Shown: positions 54,124 through 62,537 of the stretch, piece after piece
Numbering within the stretch: position 1 is the first letter of the stretch
Layout: each line of letters opens with the position of its first letter
Assembly: GCF_014107495.1 (NCBI RefSeq)
Contig: NZ_CP041969.1
Coordinates: 5,815,501-5,879,500 of the forward strand
Source: Cohnella cholangitidis
Lineage (GTDB): Bacteria > Bacillota > Bacilli > Paenibacillales > Paenibacillaceae
Direction: 5' to 3'
Length of the DNA stretch: 64,000 nt
The notes under the pieces: generated by a model
What the model saw: the letters and a program-made list of their open reading frames with translations, nothing else
What the model was told of the DNA's origin: nothing
Database searches by the model: none
Position numbers and translations under genes: made by a program

Positions 54124-55350
54124 ATGAAACTTTGCTTGCAATGGCCTCGGCCTCGGACGAAATTCGTATCGGAGACGTCGTTGTCTCCGGAAGCCCGAGT
54201 CGCCATCTTTATTCACGGTTGCTTTCAGTTCGGGGCTTCGATGTCGGGTCTATTCCTGAATTTGTACTTATGGCGCCTGACCGAGGATTTGGCCATTAAT
54301 GGGATATTCAACCTCATCGTATATGGAATGACTCCGATCGCGTTCGCCATCGGAGGTTGGATCGCAAAGAAGAAAGATCGCATGGTCACGTATCGCCTCG
54401 GCATTGCGTTGATCACGGTCTTTTTTCTTGTCGTTAATTTCGCTCAAGAGAAGGTAGTGGCGTATTACCCGTTGTTTGCGGTGTTTAACGGACTCGCCTT
54501 GGGTTTATACTGGACGGGGTATCTCGTTCTGATGTACGACGTAACCAACGCGAGAAACCGATCGAAATATTTAGGCATCAATATGATCGTATTTAACTCG
54601 GCAGGCTTAGCGGGGCCGGCGCTGTCGGGTTTTTTGATCAGTCTGTTCGAAGGCTTGCGCGGTTATATTCTGACGTTCGCAGCCGCATCCGCATTGTTCG
54701 GAGTAGCCTCTTTCTTCAGCCTGCGCATTAAGAGAATAGATTCCCATCATCGAACTTACTATTTGAAGTATTCCGGCCTCATGATGAAGAAAAATCGGTT
54801 ATGGGTACTATCGTTATTCGGCTTTCTCGTGCTGGGATTGTTTCAGGGACTTATGTTATTCCTTCCTAACATTTTGATGTACCAAACGGTCGGCAGAGAA
54901 GACCAAGTTGGTTATATGACTGTTTTCTTTGCTCTGCTCACGATCGTAACCGGTTATATTATTTCTCGCAAAAACCAATCCACCTCCATTAGGCGAGAGT
55001 TATTCGCGGCCTCGCTGTTGATCGTGGCGGGAGCGGCCGTGCTTCTGTTCGAAATCAGCTTGTGGACGGTTATCCTGTTCATGTCGATCTATTCCTTGAT
55101 GGCGCCCTGGATAATTAATATGTTGACTTCCTACTATTATAGAATTATGGACGGGCTTCCATTGAGAGGGATGTTTCGCATAGAGTCGGTCGTCATAAAG
55201 GAGTTCTTTCTAAACGTCGGCCGGGTATTGTCGATCTTGCTGCAGGTCATTTTCGCGAGCGATGTCAACTCTCCAGCGTTGCCGATCGTTCTGCTGCTTG
55301 CGGCGCTAACGCAACTCGGCATTATGCTATTGGTGCGGAATAAAATATAA
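54124..55350 (+). CDS. MFS transporter
   Basis: A 408-residue major facilitator protein with about twelve helices. IAKKKDRMVTYRLG after helix 2 resembles the MFS loop signature. ATG follows AAAGGGG. It lies 15 bases after resE, possibly in the res transcript. Substrate unknown. A strong bidirectional hairpin separates it from convergent serA. Confidence 0.88.
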   Translation: MKLCLQWPRPRTKFVSETSLSPEARVAIFIHGCFQFGASMSGLFLNLYLWRLTEDLAINGIFNLIVYGMTPIAFAIGGWIAKKKDRMVTYRLGIALITVFFLVVNFAQEKVVAYYPLFAVFNGLALGLYWTGYLVLMYDVTNARNRSKYLGINMIVFNSAGLAGPALSGFLISLFEGLRGYILTFAAASALFGVASFFSLRIKRIDSHHRTYYLKYSGLMMKKNRLWVLSLFGFLVLGLFQGLMLFLPNILMYQTVGREDQVGYMTVFFALLTIVTGYIISRKNQSTSIRRELFAASLLIVAGAAVLLFEISLWTVILFMSIYSLMAPWIINMLTSYYYRIMDGLPLRGMFRIESVVIKEFFLNVGRVLSILLQVIFASDVNSPALPIVLLLAALTQLGIMLLVRNKI

Positions 55351-55352
55351 AA

Positions 55353-55395
55353 TAAAAAAAGAGACGATCCAGACCTAAGTCGGATCGTCTCTTGC
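55353..55395. terminator. bidirectional terminator between MFS gene and serA
   Basis: AGAGACGATCC pairs perfectly with GGATCGTCTCT. On the minus strand it is followed by seven T, so it is a strong serA terminator; on the plus strand the T-run is short. Confidence 0.9.
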
Positions 55396-55402
55396 TCTAC
55401 TA

Positions 55403-56995
55403 TTAGTACAAGTGAACTTCCTTAGCGTTGTTCAGATCAGGCAGGGCGGAAATTTCGCCGAGCACTTGCTTAGTTACGCCTTTATCAACGCCGAGCACCA
55501 TGATTGCCGCGCCGCCGACGATTTTACGTCCCACTTGCATGGTCGCGATATTGATATCTTTCGTGCCGAGCAGCGTTCCTACGCGGCCGATGATTCCAGG
55601 CTTATCGTGATGAGAGATGAGCAAGATATGACCTTGAGGCTCAACGTCGATCGGGAATTTGTCAACTTGGGTAATGCGCGGGCCGAAACCGTTCAATAAC
55701 GTTCCCGCCACGAGGCGCTCTTCTTTGTCCGTGCGTAGCGTGACGCTCACTTGGTTAGTGAAGCCTTTGGAAGCATGCGATTTCGTGATGACGATATTCA
55801 CGTCGCGGCTCTTAGCCAAATGCATCGCGTTAACTACGTTGACTTGGTCGGAACCAAGGTGATAAGCGAGCACGCCGTTTACGATATGGCGGGTTAACTG
55901 CTGAGTATCGACATCCGCCAATTCCCCGGCGTAAGTTACGCCGATTTCCTTCACGGGACCCTCTGCGATTTGCGCCGCGAAGCTTCCGAGTTTATTGCCG
56001 AGCTGGAAGTACGGCTCAAGCTTAGCAAGCACGTCGGCGGCGACAGGAGGCATGTTAACCGCGTTCTTGAACGGCTCGCCGCGCAGAATGTGCAGTAACT
56101 GCTCGGAAACGTCGATCGCTACGTTCTCTTGAGCTTCGATCGTAGAAGCGCCTAAGTGAGGAGTAACGATGATTTTCGGATGGGACAAGAACGGATGATC
56201 CGCTGCAGGCGGCTCTTCTTCGAATACGTCGAATGCCGCGCCCGCGACTTGCCCGGCGTTGATCGCGTCAACGAGCGCCAGTTCGTCGATGATTCCGCCG
56301 CGTGCGCAGTTGACGATGCGAACGCCTTTTTTAATTTTAGCGAACTGATCTTTGCCGATCATATGGCGGGTTTCCGGCGTAAGAGGCGTATGAACAGTAA
56401 TGAAATCCGCTTCGGCGATAATATCTTCAACGGATGCTTTGCGAACGCCCATCTTCTCGGCGCGTTCTTCCGTCAGGAACGGATCGTAACCGAGCACGTC
56501 CATGCCGAATGCTTTCGCGCGAGCGGCTACTTCGCTGCCGATACGGCCCATGCCCAGTACTCCGAGCACCTTGTTGCGAAGCTCGACGCCAACGAACGTT
56601 TTGCGGTCCCACACGCCGCCGACGGTTTTCAAGTAGGCTTGAGGGATATGACGCGCGACGGCCATCATCATAGCGAAAGTATGCTCGCAAGTCGTGATCG
56701 TATTGCCGTCCGGAGCGTTGATAACGATAATTCCGCGTTTCGTTGCGGCTTCCAGATCGATATTGTCGACGCCGACGCCAGCTCGTCCGATGACTTTCAG
56801 TTGTTTGCCGGCATTCATGATTCTTTCCGTTACGCGAGTTTGGCTGCGAACGAGCAGAGCATCGTATTCGCCGATAATGGCAACGAGCTCGTCTTCGCTT
56901 AATCCAGTCTTTTTGTCAATGGAGATGTCGGATGCTTCGACTAGGAGCGAAATCCCTAAATCGCTAATCGGATCCGATACCAATACTTTAAACAT
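55403..56995 (-). CDS. serA: D-3-phosphoglycerate dehydrogenase
   Basis: A 530-residue SerA, first step of serine synthesis. The catalytic/NAD domain has VLGMGRIGSEVA, NCARGGIIDE with active-site residues and TPHLGAST with the catalytic His. An intervening ASB domain (about 320-450) and a C-terminal ACT domain (HILLISHHDKPGIIGRVG) follow, the long form subject to serine feedback in related species. ATG follows GGAGGGTTCCAC. A sigma-A-like promoter and a structured 140-base leader precede it. Confidence 0.97.
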   Translation of the reverse strand: MFKVLVSDPISDLGISLLVEASDISIDKKTGLSEDELVAIIGEYDALLVRSQTRVTERIMNAGKQLKVIGRAGVGVDNIDLEAATKRGIIVINAPDGNTITTCEHTFAMMMAVARHIPQAYLKTVGGVWDRKTFVGVELRNKVLGVLGMGRIGSEVAARAKAFGMDVLGYDPFLTEERAEKMGVRKASVEDIIAEADFITVHTPLTPETRHMIGKDQFAKIKKGVRIVNCARGGIIDELALVDAINAGQVAGAAFDVFEEEPPAADHPFLSHPKIIVTPHLGASTIEAQENVAIDVSEQLLHILRGEPFKNAVNMPPVAADVLAKLEPYFQLGNKLGSFAAQIAEGPVKEIGVTYAGELADVDTQQLTRHIVNGVLAYHLGSDQVNVVNAMHLAKSRDVNIVITKSHASKGFTNQVSVTLRTDKEERLVAGTLLNGFGPRITQVDKFPIDVEPQGHILLISHHDKPGIIGRVGTLLGTKDINIATMQVGRKIVGGAAIMVLGVDKGVTKQVLGEISALPDLNNAKEVHLY

Positions 56996-57018
56996 GTGGA
57001 ACCCTCCTTCGATATATA

Positions 57019-57135
57019 GAAAACACCCTCAACCCCGCTCTCCGCATTTAGCGGGCAAACGGTGCGTAGAGGGTGACTCCGCAAGGTCACTTCTTTTCTT
57101 GTATCGCCATACGCACGAGCGTGGTTCCAATTGCC
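57019..57135 (-). ncRNA. structured 5' leader of serA, candidate cis-regulatory RNA
   Basis: In the mRNA sense, GTGCGTA (57116-57110) can pair with TACGCAC (57068-57062), enclosing a GTGAC/GTCAC hairpin (57090-57086/57077-57073). CACCCTC (57075-57069), inside that loop, is an exact complement of GAGGGTG (57030-57024), which follows a CCCGCT/AGCGGG hairpin and is followed by TTTTC. The outer and terminal pairings therefore compete or form a pseudoknot, as in attenuators and riboswitches. I do not recognise a known class; space is too short for a T-box. Confidence 0.55.
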
Positions 57136-57141
57136 TTTACT

Positions 57142-57170
57142 ATTTTATAGCAACCGGGTAGCCTTTGCAA
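57142..57170 (-). promoter_or_regulatory. putative sigma-A promoter of serA
   Basis: On the minus strand TTGCAA (57170-57165) and TAAAAT (57147-57142) are separated by 17 bases. The expected start is near 57135, giving a leader of about 140 bases before the serA ATG. Confidence 0.55.
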
Positions 57171-57220
57171 TGGCGAAAGTACGACAAAATAGGCTTAGTT
57201 TTCGACAATGAGTTAAAACT

Positions 57221-58141
57221 CTACTTCTCCGGGAAGAAAAACGGCAATTGAGGCAGCTGCTCGTCTCCGTAGAAGCGCGATTTCATCGAGATGAAATCGC
57301 CGTTGCGCACGGCTTCCGTACTGACTAACAATTCAGCGATGGCGTTAAAGCTTTTGACTTTACGCTTGTCGGCTTGTCCGGAGCTGATGAATTGGTCGAT
57401 TCTGGCGGTGAGATCATGCGGCAGGAAACCGGTTAGTTCATTTTGCTCCGACAAGTAATCGGAGGAAACTTTAATTTTGACAAGCAGAGGGAGAGCCTTC
57501 CATTTGGCTATGGAGAGGACTTCCGGACTTACGTAATCTCCCGGGACGTCGGCGTTGACCGATTCCGCCCATTTCAACATAGAGTTGTAGTATTGTTTCT
57601 GCGCGAGGAGGGCTTGGGTTCGCCCTTCCTTGTAGAACGAATTATTGTTTACTTTGTCCATAACGAGTTCCGCAGTGCCTTCGTTAGCGGAAGCCGCAAG
57701 CTCCGAGAAGCTTTCGTGGAACAGCTTCAAGCTCTTAAGGTAGTTGGTTTGCGAGTCTTTCAGCTGCGGCGATACCGGAGCGACGTAGACCGCTTTGATG
57801 GCATCGTATTTTTTCTGGGCGGATTTGGCAAGCTCTTTCATGGAAGCCGCCCGATCGGCAGTCGGATCGGAGAGCCACTTGGCTTGCGCCGTTATCCAAT
57901 CGTTTTGAAATTCACGATAGGACAAAAATACGGTATGATAGAAGGAAACCAAATCTTGTTGTTGATAGGCATTCGGTTGAGGCGTTGCCGTCGCCTCGAT
58001 TACTTCCTCTTTGGCAAACTTGGATTCGGTACGATCGGTGCCGACTTTGACGCCGTAAAAAAAAGCGCCTACCGCGATGACAAGCATAAGTAAGAAAGCT
58101 AGCGAGAACATGAGATCGGATCGATTCAGACGCTTTTCCAT
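57221..58141 (-). CDS. conserved membrane-anchored protein of unknown function
   Basis: A 306-residue protein with one N-terminal membrane segment (about 12-32) and a largely alpha-helical extracytoplasmic part rich in Lys, Ala and Glu. No catalytic motif is recognised. ATG follows AAAGGAG by six bases. It lies upstream of serA in the same direction but a promoter-like sequence separates them. The partner across the gap at 58.2 kb is a CPBP protease on the other strand. Confidence 0.75.
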   Translation of the reverse strand: MEKRLNRSDLMFSLAFLLMLVIAVGAFFYGVKVGTDRTESKFAKEEVIEATATPQPNAYQQQDLVSFYHTVFLSYREFQNDWITAQAKWLSDPTADRAASMKELAKSAQKKYDAIKAVYVAPVSPQLKDSQTNYLKSLKLFHESFSELAASANEGTAELVMDKVNNNSFYKEGRTQALLAQKQYYNSMLKWAESVNADVPGDYVSPEVLSIAKWKALPLLVKIKVSSDYLSEQNELTGFLPHDLTARIDQFISSGQADKRKVKSFNAIAELLVSTEAVRNGDFISMKSRFYGDEQLPQLPFFFPEK

Positions 58142-58224
58142 CGGTTGCTCCTTTAAACGGTCTTGGGATTTGTGGTAGTCCTAGTATAGGAAAAAATAAA
58201 GCTCTTGAACATACAAAAATTCGC

Positions 58225-58836
58225 ATGATACGAGGGAACATGAGAAAATTCGACATCCGCAACATCAAGATTCGCAAAGTGACCGTAGACCAGTTGAACG
58301 ACAAGATGTTATTAGTCAATTTATATGTTACGCAGGCGCTTACTCTTATTATCGGAATCGTGTGGGTATTATTTCAGGGCAGGAACCCTATTGACTTTTA
58401 TAAATATCCGGGTTCGATCGATTTTGTCTGGTGGGGAGCCGGTTTAGCGTTGTTGGTTTTGCTGTTCGATCTTGGCATTTCCCGTTTCGCGCCGGAGGAT
58501 GTAGCGGACGACGGGGGAGTTAACGATCGGCTTTTCCGCACAAGGCCGGTATGGCACATCGCGGTAATTTCATTGATCGTCGCGATTTGCGAAGAAACGC
58601 TGTTCCGCGGAGCTATTCAACATGCAATCGGGCCTTATTGGACGAGCATTGTATTCGCTGCGATACACGTTCGTTATTTGAGGCATTGGATTCCGACAGG
58701 TTTGGTTTTCTCGATTAGTTACGGATTAGGTTGGATTTATACGGAATCAGGAACGTTATGGGCTCCAATATTGGCGCATTTCCTCGTTGATTTCGTGATG
58801 GGATGCATCATTCGCTTTCGGAGGGAAGAAGGATGA
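58225..58836 (+). CDS. CPBP family intramembrane metalloprotease (YpbD-like)
   Basis: A 203-residue membrane protein of the CAAX protease and bacteriocin-processing family. The motifs EETLFRG (EExxxR), AAIHVRY (FxxxH) and HFLVDFVMG (HxxxD/N) are visible in helices about 110-195. B. subtilis ypbD occupies a similar location. The start is uncertain: ATG at 58225 lacks a clear ribosome binding site and ATG at 58240 lies too close to GAGGGA. It overlaps the next gene by four bases. Confidence 0.88.
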   Translation: MIRGNMRKFDIRNIKIRKVTVDQLNDKMLLVNLYVTQALTLIIGIVWVLFQGRNPIDFYKYPGSIDFVWWGAGLALLVLLFDLGISRFAPEDVADDGGVNDRLFRTRPVWHIAVISLIVAICEETLFRGAIQHAIGPYWTSIVFAAIHVRYLRHWIPTGLVFSISYGLGWIYTESGTLWAPILAHFLVDFVMGCIIRFRREEG

Positions 58837-59129
58837 AGGAAGACGACGAAACTTCGTCGGTATGGAATAAGTACGTAGCGGCTAAACAGACGGTTTTCGG
58901 CAAAGACAAGGAAGGCGATTCTCCGATGACGCTCGAAGAGCTGGAAGCGGCCATTGCCGAGGCGGCAGCGAGTTCGGGCATTCCGGAAACCGGAATGCCT
59001 CCTCGTTCCGAAGTCCATCCCGTTAAACGGAGCCAGCTTTCCAGATGGTTTTACCTAACCTTGGTCATCTTGTTCGCGGCTCTGGTCGTCGGATTATTAT
59101 GGTGGGGACAGAAGCAGGAAGGCATGTAA
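58833..59129 (+). CDS. small single-span membrane protein, unknown function
   Basis: A 98-residue protein: an acidic cytoplasmic part with a Glu/Ala-rich helix (about 32-50) and a C-terminal membrane helix (about 73-93). It overlaps the CPBP gene by four bases (ATGA) with GGAGGGAAGAAGG before the start, so the two are translationally coupled. No family recognised. Confidence 0.75.
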   Translation: MKEDDETSSVWNKYVAAKQTVFGKDKEGDSPMTLEELEAAIAEAAASSGIPETGMPPRSEVHPVKRSQLSRWFYLTLVILFAALVVGLLWWGQKQEGM

Positions 59130-59157
59130 TCTGCGACGAGTCGCCCTTGCAATAGAA

Positions 59158-59198
59158 AACTGCCCCGGAAGGCGTTAGACGCGCCTTTCGGGGCAGTT
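59158..59198. terminator. rho-independent terminator between convergent genes
   Basis: AACTGCCCCG-AAGGCG pairs with CGCCTTTCGGGGCAGTT around a short loop. It lies between the small membrane protein gene and the convergent deacetylase gene. Confidence 0.8.
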
Positions 59199-59210
59199 CG
59201 TTCCTTCGCT

Positions 59211-60086
59211 TTACAATTCCGTATCGATGGCGTTCGGATCAACGAAGGAGTAGCCTTTCTGTTCCAGTTGCGTTAGCAGGTTGTCCAACGTCTCGGCCGT
59301 CCATGGCAACTCGTGCATAAGGATGTTGCTGCCGGGATGGAGCTGCTCGAGCACGTTGTCGATGACGGCTTGCGGTCGTTTGTTCTCGGGAATTTTATTC
59401 ATATCCCAATCCAACGAACCGTTAGACCACGTCATGAACAGCAAGCCGTTATCTTTAGAAATTTGCCGAACGGCATCGTTGGAAGCTCCATGCGGCGGCC
59501 GGAAGAAAATCGGGGTTTTGCCGGTGACTTCCTTAACGATCGCCTGTACGCTTTCGATTTGTTCTTTGATTTTCGGCGCTTTCTCCTTCTTGAGGGAAAT
59601 ATGATCCCAAGAATGGTTGCCGATGATCTGGTCGCGTTCGTCGATGGCTGTAAGCAGGTCGGGATTGGCTTTGACGCGATAACCGTTTACGAAGAATATC
59701 GCCTTAGCCTTATGTTTATCCAACGTGTCGAGGATAGGATCGAGAGTGGCGTGGTCTTTAGGACCGTCATCGAACGTAAGAAGCACGACCTTGCTCTCGG
59801 TCTTTTCCTTATCGATAGGAACGATAAAATAGTTTTTGTTCATTCGATAGGTTTTCTCGACTTCCGTCGGTTCCGGGGCGGCGTTGGGCTCGACTTCCTC
59901 GGACGGCGAAGCTTGAGGGCTTGCCGACGGCGATGCGACTGCCGATGGAGCGGGCGTGGATGTCGCCGTCTCCGTTTGGGACGGTGCCGGCGAGACGGCA
60001 TTGCTTGGCGATGCGTTATTGCCGCAAGCGGTAATAAGTCCAGCTAATAATACGGTTGTACAAAATGCGAGAAGACGTCGATTCAT
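59211..60086 (-). CDS. polysaccharide deacetylase lipoprotein
   Basis: A 291-residue lipoprotein (lipobox LITAC, Cys21) with a Ser/Pro/Ala-rich linker (about 25-75) and one intact NodB domain: LLTFDDGPKD, GNHSWDHISL, FFRPPHGASN and ILMHELPW. These are all metal and catalytic motifs of CE4 enzymes, which deacetylate peptidoglycan or other GlcNAc polymers outside the membrane. ATG at 60086 follows GGAGGG by nine bases. It is separate from the island enzymes at 14-22 kb but could act on the same material. Confidence 0.93.
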   Translation of the reverse strand: MNRRLLAFCTTVLLAGLITACGNNASPSNAVSPAPSQTETATSTPAPSAVASPSASPQASPSEEVEPNAAPEPTEVEKTYRMNKNYFIVPIDKEKTESKVVLLTFDDGPKDHATLDPILDTLDKHKAKAIFFVNGYRVKANPDLLTAIDERDQIIGNHSWDHISLKKEKAPKIKEQIESVQAIVKEVTGKTPIFFRPPHGASNDAVRQISKDNGLLFMTWSNGSLDWDMNKIPENKRPQAVIDNVLEQLHPGSNILMHELPWTAETLDNLLTQLEQKGYSFVDPNAIDTEL

Positions 60087-60249
60087 GCTGGAATTCCCTC
60101 CGTTTGCGTTCATTGCTTAAGACGGCGAAGCCGATTTAATTGGATTGTATCATACTTTCCCCATGAATCGACAAGCGGCGCGCTTCCTTATTTTGATGGG
60201 GATGCCTGTCGCCATCCCGGTCAAAATAACGTTAATAAGGAGGTGGCAA

Positions 60250-60576
60250 ATGAAAATCGGGACTTTCGTTATAGGTGGATTAGCAGGGGCTGCAATCGTA
60301 ATGATGATACAACGTAATCAGAGAATGTCGGCCGCAGCCGCAAGCGTCGGCAACAACCTCAAGCAACGAATGAGCGGAATGAAGGACGATGCCATCGAGA
60401 TGGCATTGAACACGAAGTTCGCGAGCAGCTTCAAGAGGGCGTCGGAGAAGATCGGTCATCGGAATCCGACAACTGCCCCGCATGATGCGGCATTTGGGGA
60501 TTTAGTCGCTCAAGATTCGGAGTCCAGCTCCGAGATCGATTCGTTCCCGGAACGAAGCGGTCACCACCGGATATAG
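60250..60576 (+). CDS. small protein with N-terminal membrane segment, unknown function
   Basis: A 108-residue protein: Gly/Ala-rich helix (residues 4-20, GTFVIGGLAGAAIVMM), then a basic amphipathic region and a Ser/Glu-rich tail. It resembles short YtxH-like envelope-associated proteins only in general form. ATG is six bases after AGGAGG. Confidence 0.7.
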   Translation: MKIGTFVIGGLAGAAIVMMIQRNQRMSAAAASVGNNLKQRMSGMKDDAIEMALNTKFASSFKRASEKIGHRNPTTAPHDAAFGDLVAQDSESSSEIDSFPERSGHHRI

Positions 60577-60596
60577 GAGAATCGAGTGAGAAGAGG

Positions 60597-60642
60597 CGGC
60601 ATCGTCCTCCCGGACAAGGGGAGAAACGGTGCCGTTTTTTTG
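60597..60642 (+). terminator. rho-independent terminator
   Basis: CGGCATCGT pairs with ACGGTGCCG (one G-T pair) with a second small stem inside, then seven T. Confidence 0.85.
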
Positions 60643-60767
60643 ATTTTCGAGGGTTTTCCCTAGTGCATTTCGTTGGGAGAAGTGATAACATGATCTCAAG
60701 AAAGTTTCGTTCACGCATTATATGCTTAATCATAAGCTGTTATCACCCACAGAAGGAGGATCCTGTC

Positions 60768-61366
60768 ATGAGGATGGAACGGCTTAGCCAAGACAAAATT
60801 CGGATTTTCCTCACTTTCGATGATTTGACTGAGCGCGGGATCCAGAAGGAAGACATGTGGCGCGAGATTCCGAAGGTTCATGAGCTATTCAGCGAAATGA
60901 TGGATCAAGCCTATAACGAGCTCGGTTTCGATGCTTCGGGTCCGCTTGCGGTGGAAGTGTTCGCTATGCCGGCTCAAGGAATGGTGGTTATCGTCACCAG
61001 GGGCAAACTCGATAGGGATGCGGATCCTCGGCCGAGGATGAAGAAGAAGTTTATGAACTCGAAGTTACGCTTGAACAAAGCGAAGCCATTATATATCGAT
61101 TCAAAGACATTGAAGACGCGATCGGTGCCGCCAAGACGTTAGTCAGTCATTTGACGGAAGAGGGAAGGATGTACCGTTATCAGAATCAATGGGTTCTTTG
61201 TTTCGATCCGGCGGGGCTGGAAAGCTCCGGTTATCATGCGTTGATCGCCGTGCTGGCGGAATATGGAGAAGCCACCTCCATCACTCCCGCGGTTCTGGAG
61301 GAGTACGGACAATTAATTATCGGCTCCAAAGCCGTTAAGGTGTTAGCAGAGCATTTCGTGAATTAA
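60768..61366 (+). pseudogene. mecA: adaptor protein MecA, frameshifted
   Basis: MRMERLSQDKIRIFLTFDDL and VEVFAMPAQGMVVIVTRGK in the first frame are the MecA N-terminal domain. After RDADP the family sequence continues in another frame: EDEEEVYELEVTLEQSE, IIYRFKDIEDAIGAA, NQWVLCFDP and HALIAVLAEYGEATSITPAV. One base is missing at about 61028-61031; CCTNCGGCC would read DPSAEDEEE and restore about 199 residues. MecA delivers ComK and other substrates to ClpC. ATG follows AAGGAGGATCCTGTC. The intact reading on both sides suggests a very recent indel or a base-calling error. Confidence 0.9.
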
Positions 61367-61387
61367 ACTTTTGATTAACCATGCGAA

Positions 61388-61419
61388 TGAAACCCCGAAT
61401 CCCGGGGTTTCATTTTTTT
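61388..61419 (+). terminator. rho-independent terminator after mecA
   Basis: TGAAACCCC pairs with GGGGTTTCA and is followed by seven T. Confidence 0.9.
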
Positions 61420-61455
61420 ATATAAGATTATCCCTATTTCACCAAATGTTCTTTT

Positions 61456-61483
61456 TTTACACGTCTCGATTTGCTGTTATAAT
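61456..61483 (+). promoter_or_regulatory. putative sigma-A promoter of prsW
   Basis: TTTACA (61456-61461) and a consensus TATAAT (61478-61483) are 16 bases apart, about 30 bases before the prsW start. Confidence 0.65.
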
Positions 61484-61511
61484 GGAAAAGTAGGAGAGGG
61501 GGGAACGGTGA

Positions 61512-62207
61512 ATGCTGCTCGTGTCGATATTGGCGGCCGCGATCGTGCCCGGAATTGCGTTGCTGGCTTATTTTTACTGGAAAGATCGCTATGACGCCGA
61601 ACCGATATCGATGGTGCTCAAGATGTTCCTGACCGGAGTATTAATCGTTCTGCCGATCATGATCGTCCAGCGCGGATTGATGATCTGGTGGGGAGAATCT
61701 CCGTTCACGTTCTCTTTTATCATTTCCGCCGGCGTCGAAGAGTTTTTCAAATGGTTCGTACTTTATCATATTATATATAATCATACGGAATTCGATGAAC
61801 CTTATGACGGGATCGTCTACGCGGTAGCCGTTTCTCTCGGGTTCGCGACTTTGGAGAACGTATTGTATGCCTTCCTTGAGCCGGCGACGTTCGGAACGCT
61901 CATGATGAGGGCTTTGCTCCCGGTATCCGGACACGCGTTGTTCGGCGTCTACATGGGGTATTCCTTAGGTAAAGCTAAATTTTCCGTAGGCAGGAGCGTG
62001 AAGGTTCACTTGTGGCTTGCGCTGCTGTTGCCGATCGTTTGGCACGGAGCTTACGATTTCATGCTGATGACCGTACCGTCTACATGGATATGGCTGGCCG
62101 TTCCTTTCATGTTCTTCTTATGGTTCAGAGGAATTCGAATGGTTAACAGCGCCAACGCGGTTTCGCCCTTTCGTTTCTTGAAGCGGGAGGAAGAGATTAA
62201 ATCGTAA
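61512..62207 (+). CDS. prsW: intramembrane metalloprotease PrsW
   Basis: A 231-residue multi-pass protease. AGVEEFFKWFVLY (EExxK/R), the FATLENVLYAF motif, HALFGVYMGYSLGKAK and WHGAYDF with conserved His are typical of PrsW, which in B. subtilis makes the first cut in anti-sigma factor RsiW. ATG follows GGAGAGGGGGGAACGGTGA. In B. subtilis prsW is followed by sleB-ypeB; here a small gene and ypeB follow. Confidence 0.93.
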   Translation: MLLVSILAAAIVPGIALLAYFYWKDRYDAEPISMVLKMFLTGVLIVLPIMIVQRGLMIWWGESPFTFSFIISAGVEEFFKWFVLYHIIYNHTEFDEPYDGIVYAVAVSLGFATLENVLYAFLEPATFGTLMMRALLPVSGHALFGVYMGYSLGKAKFSVGRSVKVHLWLALLLPIVWHGAYDFMLMTVPSTWIWLAVPFMFFLWFRGIRMVNSANAVSPFRFLKREEEIKS

Positions 62208-62260
62208 CCGATCCGTCCATACTGGATGTGGGAATATCCGGTAAGGGGGAGAGATGCCCG

Positions 62261-62419
62261 TTGTCGCAGCGGCTCAAAGTTACGATCAGGTGCAACCGGT
62301 GCAACGAAAAGTTCATTCTCCGCGGACGCAAGGAAAGAGGTCGCGTGGACACCGGATTCAAGCAATGCTTGTGCAGCAATGCGGATGATTTCGAGATCGA
62401 AGAGGAAGCGCTCATCTAA
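62261..62419 (+). CDS. 52-residue zinc-ribbon-like protein
   Basis: A short basic-then-acidic protein. VTIRCNRCNEKFILRGR carries a CxxC pair and KQCLCSN a CxC pair, a likely zinc knuckle. The tail is acidic (EIEEEAL). The TTG start at 62261 lies nine bases after AAGGGGGAG; a GTG at 62228 gives a longer form. The stop lies inside the stem of the following terminator. Similar small proteins appear to exist in Paenibacillus, but no function is known to me. Confidence 0.65.
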   Translation: MSQRLKVTIRCNRCNEKFILRGRKERGRVDTGFKQCLCSNADDFEIEEEALI

Positions 62420-62438
62420 GCGGATGAGGCTTCCTTTT
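62404..62438 (+). terminator. rho-independent terminator
   Basis: GGAAGCGCTCATC pairs with GATGAGGCTTCC (one bulge), then TTTTCTTG. It overlaps the end of the small zinc-ribbon gene. Confidence 0.8.
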
Positions 62439-62537
62439 CTTGTTTTGTCGTCGAGCGCCGAATGGCGCGCATAAAAGTGGAGCCATATTCCCACAATAAC
62501 CGCATAACGTTTTGGGAATGAAAGGGGTCGGCTTTTC

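Noticed and set aside
57119..57129. TGGAACCACG on the minus strand before serA as a T-box core
   Set aside because: It fits the T-box consensus, but the likely promoter lies only a few bases upstream and the preceding gene ends about 90 bases away, leaving no room for a specifier stem.
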